Positions 20,540 through 31,460 are shown, numbered from the stretch's first letter. The stretch is DNA of 45,980 nucleotides from Tubiluchus corallicola (GCA_030141605.1 JAQGDQ010000011.1:1512408-1558387), one strand, 5' to 3'. Program-made: numbers and translations. The notes: generated by a model from the letters alone, not told the origin.

Positions 20540-20592
<53 letters not shown>

Positions 20593-20620
20593 AGAGAGCG
20601 GGGAGAGGGAGAGAGAGAGT

Positions 20621-20671
<51 letters not shown>

Positions 20672-20720
20672 CAGAGAGAGGGGGAGACAGAGATGAGAGA
20701 GGGGGGAGAAAGAGAGGATT
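20395..20720. repeat. GA-rich microsatellite
   Basis: Nearly pure purine strand: long (GA)n runs mixed with GGGAG motifs. Long ORFs in it on both strands are low-complexity artefacts. Confidence 0.97.
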
Positions 20721-21590
20721 TAGACACAGGAATTAAAAACGGCTATATTTGGAACTCAGTAAAACGTAAAAACGTAGATGATTGTGTAATCTAACTTTTT
20801 TCTTACTGACAAAATTATCCCTAATGGTGGTACAAACCCGCAAATAATTAACTTCGATACCAAAAGTGAAAGACAGGAAATGTGAAAAAGATGGTATGCA
20901 GTTTGCATCTGAACTAAGGCCGTCTGCTTTTTGCAGTCGTTTTGTACCATTGAACCACTGAATCTCTCAATGGTCAAGATAGTCCGCAAGGTATTTGTTT
21001 ATTTCTGGCTTAATTTTAACGAAGACTCCACCTGTTGGGAGAACCACTACTTAGACCGGCTTTTTGTAACTGTCAGAAAAGTTTGCATCAACAACTTTTG
21101 AAACTAACAAGTCATAACTTGTACCTTGGAGAGGCCGGCCATTTTCGTTGGATCCCAGATCCAGTTAGTAGAGCTGATTTTCCAAGGCAACAAAGTAATG
21201 GAAGTGCCGTTTCTTTCCCCACTGATTCCACCTTCCTGCAGTAAATCAGAAGAAATGCCGAAAACAAAATGGCTCTCCATATTACTTAATATTTAATGTG
21301 GACGCACTCCAAGATTAACCACAGCCTTCACAGAAAGCCATGTGACAATCACACTAAAACACATTAAATCACTGTAAATAAGGTTTATTTTCTGCAGTTT
21401 CACAAATAAATTCCAAATTTGAAAATAATTTTTGCTTTCTGTCTTTTTTCATTGTCGTCTGCTCTGCTTACACGTGTCACCTTCACCTTACTATTTGGAT
21501 TATGATCAGATCTTTATAAAATTAAAACGCATTACAAAAAATGCAGCCCGGCTTGGAGATGGACTAGTATTCACTAGTGTACATGAATGA
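20721..21590. other. intergenic, no clear feature
   Basis: Region between the GA microsatellite and the LENG1-like fragment. It contains an ORF of 69 codons near 21035-21244 with no recognised domain. No repeat family was identified. Confidence 0.4.
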
Positions 21591-21597
21591 AAAATCA

Positions 21598-21892
21598 TCT
21601 AATGGCTAGTTTCTTTCTAGCCATAAATAATGACTTTAAATAATGAAATAAATACAGTCTAGTCTCGTTATCTTCTTTTATCGCAACAGCTCCTGATAGG
21701 TCTTCAAGCTTCTCGGCAATATTTTTCGTGCGTTTTCTGGCCTCCTGCCGAAGGTGCTCTGTTCTTGCTTCCTGCTCAGCGAGTGCCACACGTCGCAATT
21801 GCTCCTCTTCAGCTAGGCGAGCATTTTCTTCGTCCCTTCGCACACGAGCGATGTTTTCCTTCGTGCGAACGTGCCACCATAAGAATGTTCAT
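21598..21892 (-). pseudogene. LENG1: LENG1-like N-terminal fragment, frame-disrupted
   Basis: On the minus strand an ATG at 21892 encodes MNIL. A shifted frame then gives [20 protein letters not shown] and continues through [20 protein letters not shown]. This matches the conserved start of leukocyte receptor cluster member 1, a coiled-coil protein seen in spliceosome preparations. The family's few residues between MNIL and WHV are replaced by about one base, so the frame changes there. After about residue 60 similarity stops and the frame runs through a MITE terminus to a stop near 21598. It could be a first exon with an assembly error, but no convincing donor was found. It lies 120 bp downstream of AAR2 on the same strand. 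Confidence 0.6.
21655..21675. mobile_element. solo end of a pogo-like MITE
   Basis: CAGTCTAGTCTCGTTATCTT, preceded by TA, matches the terminus of the MITE at 39699-40188. No matching opposite end was found nearby. It forms the distal part of the LENG1-like reading frame. Confidence 0.55.
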
Positions 21893-22014
21893 ATTGGTGG
21901 ATCTGGAATTGAAAAGCATCAGCAATCAGACGACGTAACATAAGTCACAACTAATCACAAATGTACAGTAACATTATTGTACACACGTATAAATGTATTC
22001 TCAGTAAGCATCGG

Positions 22015-23089
22015 TTAAGAAACTATAACTGGAAGACAGTCATCAGGTTCACTGGAAAAATCCCACTTGAATCTTTTCACCAAGTGCTTCTGGAATTTTT
22101 TGCCCTTTTCCTTTAATTCGGGTGAAACACCCGCACTGTCCAACGTCGCAAAAAATGTCTGCAGCGTTGTTGCTAGAAAGTTATTACGCGAAACGATGTC
22201 CACAAAAAAATCCTTCGGTATTTCATGAACTTGGTGAAACAAGACGGAAATGAAATCTGTAAAGAGAACCGGGTAGGATCGAACAGCATCTTCGCAAAAG
22301 CACAGGAGTGTTACTAGTTTCTTCCATTGTTCAAACCCATCATAAACATTCCACAGAAGGAAAGAGATGAATGCAAACTGTAGCTCCCCAAGAATCAACG
22401 CTGGATGTTCGTCGAGTTCGTTTGTTAATATTAAAGCAAGTTGGTAGCTTCTATCCATGTTATGTTTTGTTACTTCCGTGGGTGAAGCCCCAGCTGGATA
22501 AGAACGTTTTAAAATCTGAGTAAAACGTATTTCAGTTCCTGCTTTTGGTACCATTTTGGGCAATTGGTGTTTGTCAAGTTCAACAGTCGAACGAGAACCA
22601 GACGTTGATCCAGTGAGCGGCTCTAGCGCCGTAGCTGAAACGATTCTTCCTGATAAAGGTTGTAATCGTTCAATTACATCATTTGTGATGAAATTGCTCA
22701 AAGACACCCACTTTTTGTAGGTATCATATGGGTATGGTCCTAAATGTTTATCTAAAATGTGAATATCCGCTTTATGTCTGCAAATTTCTTCCTCTGTTGC
22801 TTCATAAGCATCACTTATGTCTTCTTCGTACTTATCCCATTTTTTTAACAAAAACTCCTGTCGAATGAAGTTATGAAAAAAATCCTCTACGTGGTGCAGT
22901 CTCCCCGTGCTGATTAGCTGCGCTATAGTACACAAAGTGAACACCAGGTGGAATCATTTTCACACCTCGAAAGCGGTCACCCGTTGTCCAGCAACTGTAG
23001 TCTATACCAAACTCAGTGCCAGGAGGGACGTCAAGCAGTAGAAGAATGGCACCCTCTGTGAATAAAGTCTTAGCTGTTTCATCGGTCAT
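22015..23089 (-). CDS. AAR2: AAR2 splicing factor homologue, uninterrupted but frameshifted
   Basis: Homologue of AAR2, the cytoplasmic chaperone that binds Prp8 during U5 snRNP maturation. The N-terminal domain shows PPGTEFGIDYSCW and FRGVKMIPPGVHFVYYS. Later come LGPYPYDTYKKWVSLSNFI, KAGTEIRFTQI, ILGELQFAFISFLLWNVYDG, EIPKDFFVDIVS and a tryptophan-rich FKWDFSSEPDDC end. Total is about 357 residues (human 384), so it is close to full length. Start taken as the ATG at 23089, aligning with the family's start; an upstream in-frame GTG at 23110 is less likely. The frame breaks after RRGFF at seven T (22876-22882 on the plus strand); one T fewer would restore it. No introns are visible. It may be a single-exon gene with a sequencing error, or a decaying copy. 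Confidence 0.88.
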
Positions 23090-23110
23090 GTTACGAAAAG
23101 ATGCAGCCAC

Positions 23111-23590
23111 ATTGTTATGCGACTGTCTCCTAGTCTTCCAGTTTCAGTTTCCGGGAAAAATTTTATCTATCGATACATGCCAACAGTGAACGAAGCTGAA
23201 AAAAGAAAGCTTGTGAAACATTCTACTTAATTAAAACAATCCATACTGTCAAAAGTTCACTAAACATAGTAAGTAAAGCTACAAGTCCACGTGCGCGTAA
23301 TGCGTGATCTGTGATCTATAATGCTAGATGCGCTATGTTGTGTGTATATGCTACGTGTATTAACAAAACACATGGCGCTCTTTCCGCCATTTTTGGTCGC
23401 TATTCATTTTGGTTGCCATGCAAACAATAATTTTTGAAAACCATGTCTGGGTCTAAATTTAAGCGTGAGAATTACAACTGCAGCATTAGCTTATTATTGT
23501 GCTATAAGAAGGAAAAATTCACAAGCACGGGTTTTGGGTGCAGAACATTTTGCAGGGGAGAGACCAATATGGCACCTATCAATCTATTAG
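23111..23590. other. AAR2 upstream region
   Basis: Presumed promoter side of AAR2. Contains ATGGCGCTCTTTCCGCCAT and nearby GCCAT motifs (23365-23420) that could be YY1-like sites, but nothing decisive. No TATA box is evident. Confidence 0.35.
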
Positions 23591-23597
23591 TGATACT

Positions 23598-24260
23598 GCA
23601 GTTAGTTTAGTTTAGTTTATTATTATCACATTCAGTATAATATAATGACATTAAGCACACAGTGACATCAAAATTATTACGACATACTGAATCAAATTGT
23701 TATATTTCATACACTATCGTTATCATAAAAGAATAACTGTACTGCAGTGGGCTAGAGAAGCAAAAGCTTGTACAAGCCCACTGTCATGTGAACTCAATAA
23801 AAAAAGAATGGATGAGTGAACAAAAAAAAGCACTGGGAGAAAGGTTAGATCACATAGGACGGGTAGAAGGATGTGTTAGTGGAAATGGTAGGAAGAAAGA
23901 TAATAGATTGCGCTATGTAGACATCAGCTCTAAAGATTTATCAATGATGCCTTGTTTTGCATAATCTGTACCAGGATTGTGGTATGACAGCTGTAGTAGG
24001 TGTGGGAAATTAGGAAGTGGTGTACTTGTTGAGAATTATTGCTCTGTATTTCTTTTTAAATTTTTGAATTGATTTATGTCATTCCAAAGCCTTGGACCAA
24101 CATTTGCAATGAATTGTCGTGCCACGTCTGTTCTACAGACATTTACGATAAACTCATTCATTCTGGTTGCGTAACGCCGATTATTTGGTTGCACTGGATT
24201 ATTAAAGAACGTTGGAGACAGATTAGATGCACAACACATACCTACATGCTTCTTCAATCT
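23598..24260 (-). mobile_element. LINE 3' end remnant with ORF2 C-terminus
   Basis: On the minus strand, codons at 24036-24257 include RRYATRMNEFIV, VARQFIANVGPRLWND and INQFKNLK. This is the R(N)LA..FI...GP.LWN pattern found at the C-terminus of LINE ORF2 proteins (CR1/L2/Jockey range). A 3' UTR of about 430 bp follows, ending at a short-repeat tail (AACTA)n near 23604-23620. The 5' part is missing. Confidence 0.72.
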
Positions 24261-24299
24261 CTCAAAAATTCAAACAGAAAAAATTATTGTTTATAGGTC

Positions 24300-26460
24300 C
24301 TAAAGCAACCAAACTGAACTAGAATTTTCGGAAAACTAAACAGCAAAAACCGCTATGGGAAACTTGAAAACTCGCTATAATCACCTAGGCAACGGCCGTT
24401 TCCCATCCGCGATGCATATTAGGATGACAGCGGTCATGTTCAAATGAATATGGATCACACACTATGCATTATGGATCATGCATCAGATACACATGGAGTC
24501 ATACCTTAACCCAACATTGTTTCTGCCTTAGCTAGTGGGTTCCTGAGGTCTTTCAATTTAACAGATTTTTATTGAAGACCACATTGATTAATTTTGTAGA
24601 AAATAGCGTCGCATGACACAACCTATTCACAATATTATTAGTACTATATAGTAGAGAAGTTCAAACTATAGTATAGTCTTCTATATTATCAGTACACACA
24701 GTAGCCATTACAACGTGGAACATGGCATTTTTTAAATCAACAAAATACATTCAGCTGCAAAATACATACATACATTTTAATATATCAGCCAACCAGAAAT
24801 TAGTTTCACACACTGAGACATCATATCACATGTTACTGTGTGTGTTAAAGTTAAGTTGATGGCAAATAACACAAAAAAGCATAAAAATGTACATTTACCA
24901 GACATTTTTGCAAGCATTAAAGCACAAAAGAAAAAACTGAAAGCAGGTTGTGACGGTTTTATAATTTAATTTAAAAAATGTAGTGCATTCGTACGCCGCA
25001 AAAAATTATCTTAGACCGATGGCAATTATATTCGGTACTACCCTATTTTACATTTGTGAAATCGAACGTTACTGCCGCTGCGCTAATTCCTGAAATCACG
25101 TTATGAAAATTATAACACTTCTTACAACGTGAAACATCAACGAATATTTCAATAAATTACCTTGTAATTGCGACAAAATTCGTTTTCTACAATTTCCATG
25201 GGCAGCAGCTGGCAATATGGGAGAGTAACTGCATAGCTTGCGCAAAGCAATGTTTGCAAATCGACATTTGCGCACGACACTTTATGGGCGATCGAAGTGA
25301 TTCAGTTTATTTCTGTCACTTTTTCATAGATTTCGTAGTTTGTACTTTGTATTATTTTTGTCAAGATGGTGCTGACAAGCCACTAGCAGAGCAGTGCCTA
25401 GTTTTTTGGAGGTGTACCACTGTGTTTACCTGTCTTGAAGGCAGATTTCTTTAAAGTTAGAATTCTGCCTGCCCACTGTCTACAACAAAAGTAATTGGCT
25501 TAATGATGATGAGTCAGAAACTGATTTGTTGATTACAAAAAAAATATTAAGCGAAAGGTTGAAGTGTATTGCATATTTTTGCATGCGATATTGTCGCCAC
25601 TTCACCTGGCTTTTTGGAATAAATAAAAATAAACGAAACAACAGTCCTAATTTTAATAAATTCTTAGTATTAAAATTGGAACAAAACAATTTGCTTTGTC
25701 ATTGGACTGATGTAGTACAGTTAAAGACAAATGTGTCCCGATACAGTCACAATCACTTTGCAAAAACTGCAAGTGGACTTTGCAAACTTTATTTAAAAAA
25801 TATGCAGAGTATGATTAATTATACAATATTGCATATTGTAAGACACTACACAATTTGAACAGTAGCAGCTTATTGACGTATAGTCCAATTAAATATTCGT
25901 TAACACTAAAAAACACACTACAATTTATGTATGTATTATAAACATTTCACAATTTAACACAATAATAACAGTTATTACAATTACATTTACAATAAAGATT
26001 ACAACTGGGTAGAAAAATCAAAACGTGTATTATGTGCAATGTATTATTAAATAAATGATGTTATTTATTTAGTTACTTATTTTCATCATTTTGTAGTTGA
26101 TTTGAGTGTCTTTAATTTGATTTTTTAACTTCGTGACCTAGCTGTTTTTTCATAGTTTTAGCATTAATTTTAATCACTACTTTAATGAAGCATTGACAGG
26201 CTAAACAAGATGGCTAGAGGAAACAAATAATGTTATAATTTATGTCATACAGACACCATAGTAATTACTTAATGTGAATAACATTTGGGCTCTGGCTAAC
26301 TAATCCTTTGCTGAGCACTTGTTTACACTTAGACCTGTGTACGCACTAATCTTTTGCCGCCTTAATTAATTAAGAGTCATTTTTGAAAATAGTCACATGA
26401 TCTCGTCACTCGACCTTCACGCCATTTTGTTCAGTCTTAGTTGCAACTAGAGGTTTGGTA
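24300..26460. other. 2.1 kb with no recognised gene
   Basis: AT-rich DNA. Short ORFs at 25254-25454 and 25526-25858 have no domain and AT-driven composition. No tandem array, TIR pair or splice-bounded exon was recognised. Confidence 0.45.
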
Positions 26461-26471
26461 CCAGTGTACAA

Positions 26472-26576
26472 TCGCTACTACCAATTGAATGATTTAGTGA
26501 GGTCTTCGGACCGGTCCTGACGAGAGGGGCAACATTCGCGCCTGTGTTGCTGGGAAGATGACCGAACTTGATCATT

Positions 26577-26632
<56 letters not shown>
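26472..26632 (+). rRNA. 18S rRNA 3'-end fragment
   Basis: Begins in the conserved TCGCTACTACC, continues GAATGATTTAGTGAGGTCTT, includes the V9 hairpin, and ends with GTCGTAACAAGGTTTCCGTA and GGTGAACCTGCGGAAGGATC. These are the universal last ~160 bases of eukaryotic 18S. Everything upstream of the helix is missing, so it cannot encode a functional rRNA. The 3' end of 18S is taken at about 26632. Confidence 0.95.
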
Positions 26633-26633
<1 letters not shown>

Positions 26634-26789
26634 TGTAAGGGGCGCACTCCCTGGAATCGGTTTGCCCGGAGAAAGGGATGTTGTTCCCGTAAAGCACCAC
26701 GGCACTTGAGGTGTCCGGTGCACTGCCGTCGGCCCGTGAAAATGCCAGGGAGACAGTGTGATTTTCGTGCCGGATCGTACCCACACCCT
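26633..26789 (+). other. ITS1-like start
   Basis: Directly follows the 18S 3' end, so by position it is the beginning of ITS1. It is GC-rich with GTGCCGG and CACGGCACTTGAGGTGTCCG motifs that could fold. It passes into the 109-bp array. Confidence 0.6.
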
Positions 26790-29274
26790 TATCGGTGACA
26801 TCCCTAGGGTTGGCGGAGCAAAATCTCGGCCGCAGCAATGGGATGTGTTTCCGTAGAATTTGTAGAAAGTGCACTTTGTGTTGGACATTGTTTTAGGGGA
26901 TCGGTGACATCCCTAGGGTTGGCGGAGCAAAATCTCGGACACAGCGACGGGATGTGTTTCCGTAGAATTTGTAGAAAGTGCACTTTGTGTTGGAAATTGT
27001 TTTAGGGGATCGGTGACATCCCTAGGGTTGGCGGAGCAAAATCTCGGCTGCAGCGATGGGATGTGTTTCCATGGAATTTGTAGAAAGTGCACTTTGTGTT
27101 GGACATTGTTTTAGGGGATCGGTGACATCCCTAGGGTTGGCGGAGCAAAATCTCTGACACAGCGACGAGATGTGTTTCCGTAGAATTTGTAGAAAGTGCA
27201 CTTTGTGTTGGACATTGTTTTAGGGGATCAGTGACATCCCTAGGGTTGGCGGAGCAAAATCTCGGCCGCAGCGACGGGATGTGTTTCCATAGAATTTGTA
27301 GAAAGTGCACTTTGTGTTGGACATTGTTTTAGGGGATCGGTGACATCCCTAGGGTTGGCGGAGCAAAATCTCGGCTGCAGCGACAGGATGTATTTCCGTA
27401 GAATTTGTAGAAAGTGCACTTTGTGTTGGACATTGCTCTAGGGGATCGGTGACATCCCTAAGGTTGGCGGAGCAAAATCTCGGCCGCAGCGACGGGATGT
27501 GTTTCCGTAGAATTTGTAGAAAGTGCACTTTGTGTTGGACATTGTTTTAGGGGATCAGTGACATCCCTAGGGTTGGCGGAGCAAAATCTCCGCCGCAGCG
27601 ACGGGATGTGTTTCCCTAGAATTTGTAGAAAGTGCACTTCATGTTGGACATTGTTTTAGGGGATCGGTGACATCCCTAGGGTTGGCGGAGCAAAATCTCC
27701 GCCGCAGCGACGGGATGTGTTTCCCTAGAATTTGTAGAAAGTGCACTTCATGTTGGACATTGTTTTAGGGGATCGGTGACATCCCTAGGGTTGGCGGAGC
27801 AAAATCTCGGCTGCAGCGACAGGATGTATTTCCGTAGAATTTGTAGAAAGTGCACTTTGTGTAGGACATTGTTTTAGGGGATAGGTGACATCCCTAGGGT
27901 TGGCGGAGCAAAATCTCGGCTGCAGCGACGGGATGTGTTTCCGTAGAATTTGTAGAAAGTGCACTTTGTGTTGGACATTGTTTTAGGGGATCGGTGACAT
28001 CCCTAGGGTTGGCGGAGCAAAATCTCCGCCGCAGCGACGGGATGTGTTTCCCTAGAATTTGTAGAAAGTGCACTTTGTGTTGGACATTGTTTTAGGGGAT
28101 CGGTGACATCCCTAGGGTTGGCGGAGCAAAATCTCGGACACAGCGACGAGATGTGTTTCCGTAGAATTTGTAGAAAGTGCACTTTGTGTTGGACATTGTT
28201 TTAGGGGATCAGTGACATCCCTAGGGTTGGCGGAGCAAAATCTCGGCCGCAGCGACGGGATGTGTTTCCGTAGAATTTGTAGAAAGTGCACTTTGTGTTG
28301 GACATTGTTTTAGGGGATCGGTGACATCCTTAGGGTTGGCGGAGCAAAATCTCGGCTGCAGCGACAGGATGTGTTTCCATAGAATTTGTAGAAAGTGCAC
28401 TTTGTGTTGGACATTGCTCTAGGGGATCGGTGACATCCCTAAGGTTGGCGGAGCAAAATCTCGGCCGCAGCGACGGGATGTGTTTCCGTAGAATTTGTAG
28501 AAAGTGCACTTTGTGCTGGACATTGTTTTAGGGGATCAGTGACATCCCTAGGGTTGGCGAAGCAAAATCTCGGCCGCAGCGATGGGATGTGTTTCCGTAG
28601 AATTTGTAGAAAGTGCACTTTGTGTTGGACATTGTTTTAGGGGATCGGTGACATCCCTAGGGTTGGCGGAGCAAAATCTCGGACGCAGCGACGGGATGTG
28701 TTTCCGTAGAATTTGTAGAAAGTGCACTTTGTGTTGGACATTGTTTTCGGGGATCGGTTACATCCCTAGGGTTGGCTGAGCAAAATCTCGGCCGCAGCGA
28801 CAGGATGTGTTTCCGTAGAATTTGTAGAAAGTGCACTTTGTGTTGGACATTGTTTTAGGGGATAGGTGACATCCCTAGGGTTGGCGGAGCAAAATCTCGG
28901 CTGCCGCGACAGGATGTGTTTCCATATAATTTGTAGAAAGTGCACTTTGTGTTGGACATTGCTTTAGGGGATCGGTGACATCCCTAGGGTTGGCGGAGCA
29001 AAATCTCGGCCGCAGCGACGGGATGTGTTTCCGTAGAATTTGTAGAAAGTGCACTTTGTGTTGGACATTGTTTTAGGGGATCGGTGACATCCCTAGGGTT
29101 GGCGGAGCAAAATCTCGGCCGCAGCGACGGGATGTGTTTCCGTAGAATTTGTAGAAAGTGCACTTTGTGTTGGACATTGTTTTAGGGGATCGGTGACATC
29201 CCTAGGGTTGGCGGAGCAAAATCTCGGCCGCAGCGACGGGATGTGTTTCCGTAGAATTTGTAGAAAGTGCACTT
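26790..29274 (+). repeat. 109-bp tandem array, about 23 copies
   Basis: Spacing between TCGGTGACAT motifs is 109 bp (26901, 27010, 27119, 27228). Each unit contains ATCCCTAGGGTTGGCGGAGC, a variable CTCGGCCGCAGCGACGGGAT, and GTAGAAAGTGCACTTTGTGT. Variants (CGGACACAG, CGGCTGCAG, CTCCGCCGCAG) recur in blocks, so groups of units were copied together. The array joins ITS1-like sequence on the left. Confidence 0.97.
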
Positions 29275-30108
29275 AAAAATCGCCTTATTCAGGTTTGCGA
29301 CGCTACTTCCCCCGGAACTCAAATAGCCATTTTCGTTGCAGTACTTAAGCGAATTTAGCCGTGTAATACATGGTTAGAAAGCCCGTGAAATTCTCTATCT
29401 AACCATGTATAGTTTGTTTCAAAGTAACTTAACGCTTAGAAAATAACTCAAACCCTAATTGTAAAATCGCCGTATTCGGACTTACAACGATACTTTCAAC
29501 CGCCATTACCAACGCAGTACTTAAGCGAATTTAGTCGTGTAATACATGGTTAGAAAGCCCGTAAAATTCTCTATCTAACCATGTATAGTTTGTTTCAAAG
29601 TAACTTAACGCTTAAAAAATAACTCAAACCCTAGTTGTAAAATCGCCATATTCGGACTTGCAACGATACTTTCAACCGCCATTATCAACGCAGTACTTAA
29701 GCGAATTTAGTCATGTAATACATGGTTAGAAAGCCCGTAAAATTCTCTATCTAACCCTGTATAGTTTGTTTAAAAGTAACTTAACGCTTAAAAAATAACT
29801 CAAACCCTAATTGTAAAATTGCCTTTTTCGGACTTGCAACAATACTTTCAACCGCCATTACCAACGCAGTACTTAAGCGAATTTAGTCGCGTAATACATG
29901 GTTAGAAAGCCCGTGACATTCTCTATCTAACCCTGTATAGTTTGTTGAAAAGTAACTTAACGCTTAAAAAATAACTCAAACCCTAGTTGTAAAATCGCCG
30001 TATTCGGACTTGCAACGATACTTTCAACCGCCATTACCAACGCAGTACTTAAGCGAATTTAGTCGTGTAATACATGGTTAGAAAGCCCGTAAAATTCTCT
30101 ATCTAACG
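29275..30108 (+). repeat. 176-bp tandem array, about 5 copies, hairpin in each
   Basis: Units start near 29277, 29463, 29639, 29815 and 29991. The first is longer and more diverged, then the period is 176. Each has GCAGTACTTAAGCGAATTTA and the inverted pair TACATGGTTAGA / TCTAACCATGTA. The second arm reads TAACCCTGTA in units 3 and 4. The fifth unit is cut after its first arm. Position after an rDNA segment suggests intergenic-spacer repeats. Confidence 0.93.
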
Positions 30109-30485
30109 ATATATACATTCCGAGAATACGTAACCCGGGACGCGTTGCACGAACTTTCGAATACCAACTTCCACTAAGCAGTTTTTTCGACTTCGAACTA
30201 CTCGCCGGTTAGGGAAGAGTTTTCCGATTCCTACATGGGTGAGGATGTTTTAAAATTCCGCAAAGACCTATATGCGTACGACTGCCTCCGTCGGGTCGGC
30301 GGCTGGTCGGCTATGGAGCAGCATACGATGCGTTCTTGGTGCTCGACCGGGAGGTCGTCACTTCCCCGGCATTGGGCGGTCGGGTCTGGTGAGCTGAATT
30401 CGATGTTCAGCACCGTTTTGCGGAAAGTAAGAGGTCTGTTCGTCCTCTGTGTGCCGGCCACCGCCTTCAGCGCTTCGGCGTGGCG
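30109..30485 (+). other. GC-rich segment between the 176-bp array and the 18S V2 fragment
   Basis: Moderately GC-rich, with a dense GC part from about 30280. Compensating runs such as GACCGGGAGGTC and CGGCGGCTGGTCGG suggest structured RNA. It may be external spacer or an expanded 18S variable region. An ORF of 112 codons here matches no protein and is probably incidental. Confidence 0.5.
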
Positions 30486-30554
30486 TTTTGGTGACTCTTG
30501 GGCTGATCGCAAGGTGTCGCACCTGCGACGTGTCTTTCAAATGTCTGCCTTATC
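30486..30554 (+). rRNA. 18S rRNA V2-region fragment
   Basis: TTTTGGTGACTC, GGGCTGATCGC and TCTTTCAAATGTCTGCC follow each other as in helices near position 250-330 of animal 18S. The match stops at TTATC, where canonical 18S continues with the AACTTTCGATGG region; here it switches to a 109-bp-unit sequence. Confidence 0.8.
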
Positions 30555-30612
30555 CCTAGGGTTGGCGGAGTAAACTCTCGGCCGCAGCGATGGGATGTGT
30601 TTCCGTAGAACC
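30552..30612 (+). repeat. isolated partial 109-bp unit
   Basis: CCCTAGGGTTGGCGGAGTAA through GGGATGTGTTTCCGTAGAA matches the first half of the array unit, about 1.3 kb beyond the array end and joined to the 18S V2 fragment. Confidence 0.9.
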
Positions 30613-30639
30613 CTCCCGAGGGCAAAGAATTTTTCTGTC

Positions 30640-31138
30640 AGGAGTAAAATGCAGGCATAATAGGTTTTTAATGGTTTTTAATAGGGCTCCAAGGACGAAA
30701 AATGGCTTCAAACCATTTTTATACTTGTTAATGCTATAATTATTTTTATACTTTGTTTATAAATAAACATTAAATAAAATCATTTGAGTAATGTGAGGTG
30801 AGTGTACGACCATACGGTCATTAACACACTCACCTTACTTAAATGAAAATGAAAAAATTATTAAACTTATGCGTGCTTTTGTAGATGACTCAATGAAATT
30901 GATGTAAATTGATATAGTAAATGATGTAATAATAGCAAGGAAACATAATACGGAATTACGATTTTGATATAAATATTGAAATAATTTTGCGATGAATGAA
31001 TAATTTCATTTAAATTGATTTATATCTTATAAGGTCGTAATGGTACCTATAGTAAAAGAAAAACATTAGTGCAAAAAGACACACGTGCACAAAAAGAGAA
31101 AAAAGCTCTGGTTTTCTGTTTGGTAGCTATTTGTAAAG
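30640..31138. other. AT-rich stretch, no clear feature
   Basis: Follows the rDNA block. A duplicated TTTTTAATGG motif near 30665 is the only local structure. Confidence 0.4.
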
Positions 31139-31460
31139 AAGGAGAGGAATTAGTATTGGGTACTATTCCACAGGAGAGGAATTAGTATTGGGTACTATTC
31201 CACAGGAGAGGAATTAGTATTGCGTACTATTCCACAGGAGAGGAATTAGTATTGGGTACTATTCCACAGGAGAGGAATTAGTATTGGGTACTATTCCACA
31301 AAGAAACAATTAGTATTGGGTACTATTCCACAGGAAGGAATTAGTATTGGGTACTATTCCACAGGAGAGGAATTAGTATTGGGTACTATTCCACAGGAGA
31401 GGAATTAGTATTGGGTACTATTCCACAGGAGAGGAATTAGTATTGGGTACTATTCCACAA
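31139..31460. repeat. 32-bp minisatellite, about 10 copies
   Basis: Units of GGAGAGGAATTAGTATTGGG followed by TACTATTCCACA, 32 bp each. Two units have small changes (AAGAAACAATTAG; one missing AG). Confidence 0.97.

Noticed and set aside
20314-20794. Long ORFs in the GA-rich tract
   Set aside because: Low-complexity Ser/Leu and Arg/Glu translations of (GA)n.
25526-25858. 110-codon ORF
   Set aside because: AT-driven composition, no recognised domain, no supporting splice or promoter context.
26478-26888. Minus-strand ORF of 136 codons over the 18S end
   Set aside because: Antisense to rRNA and ITS1-like sequence; rRNA explains the conservation.
30231-30573. Protein-coding ORFs of 93-112 codons near 30.2-30.6 kb
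   Set aside because: They lie in GC-rich rDNA-derived sequence and overlap the 18S V2 fragment; no domain is seen.
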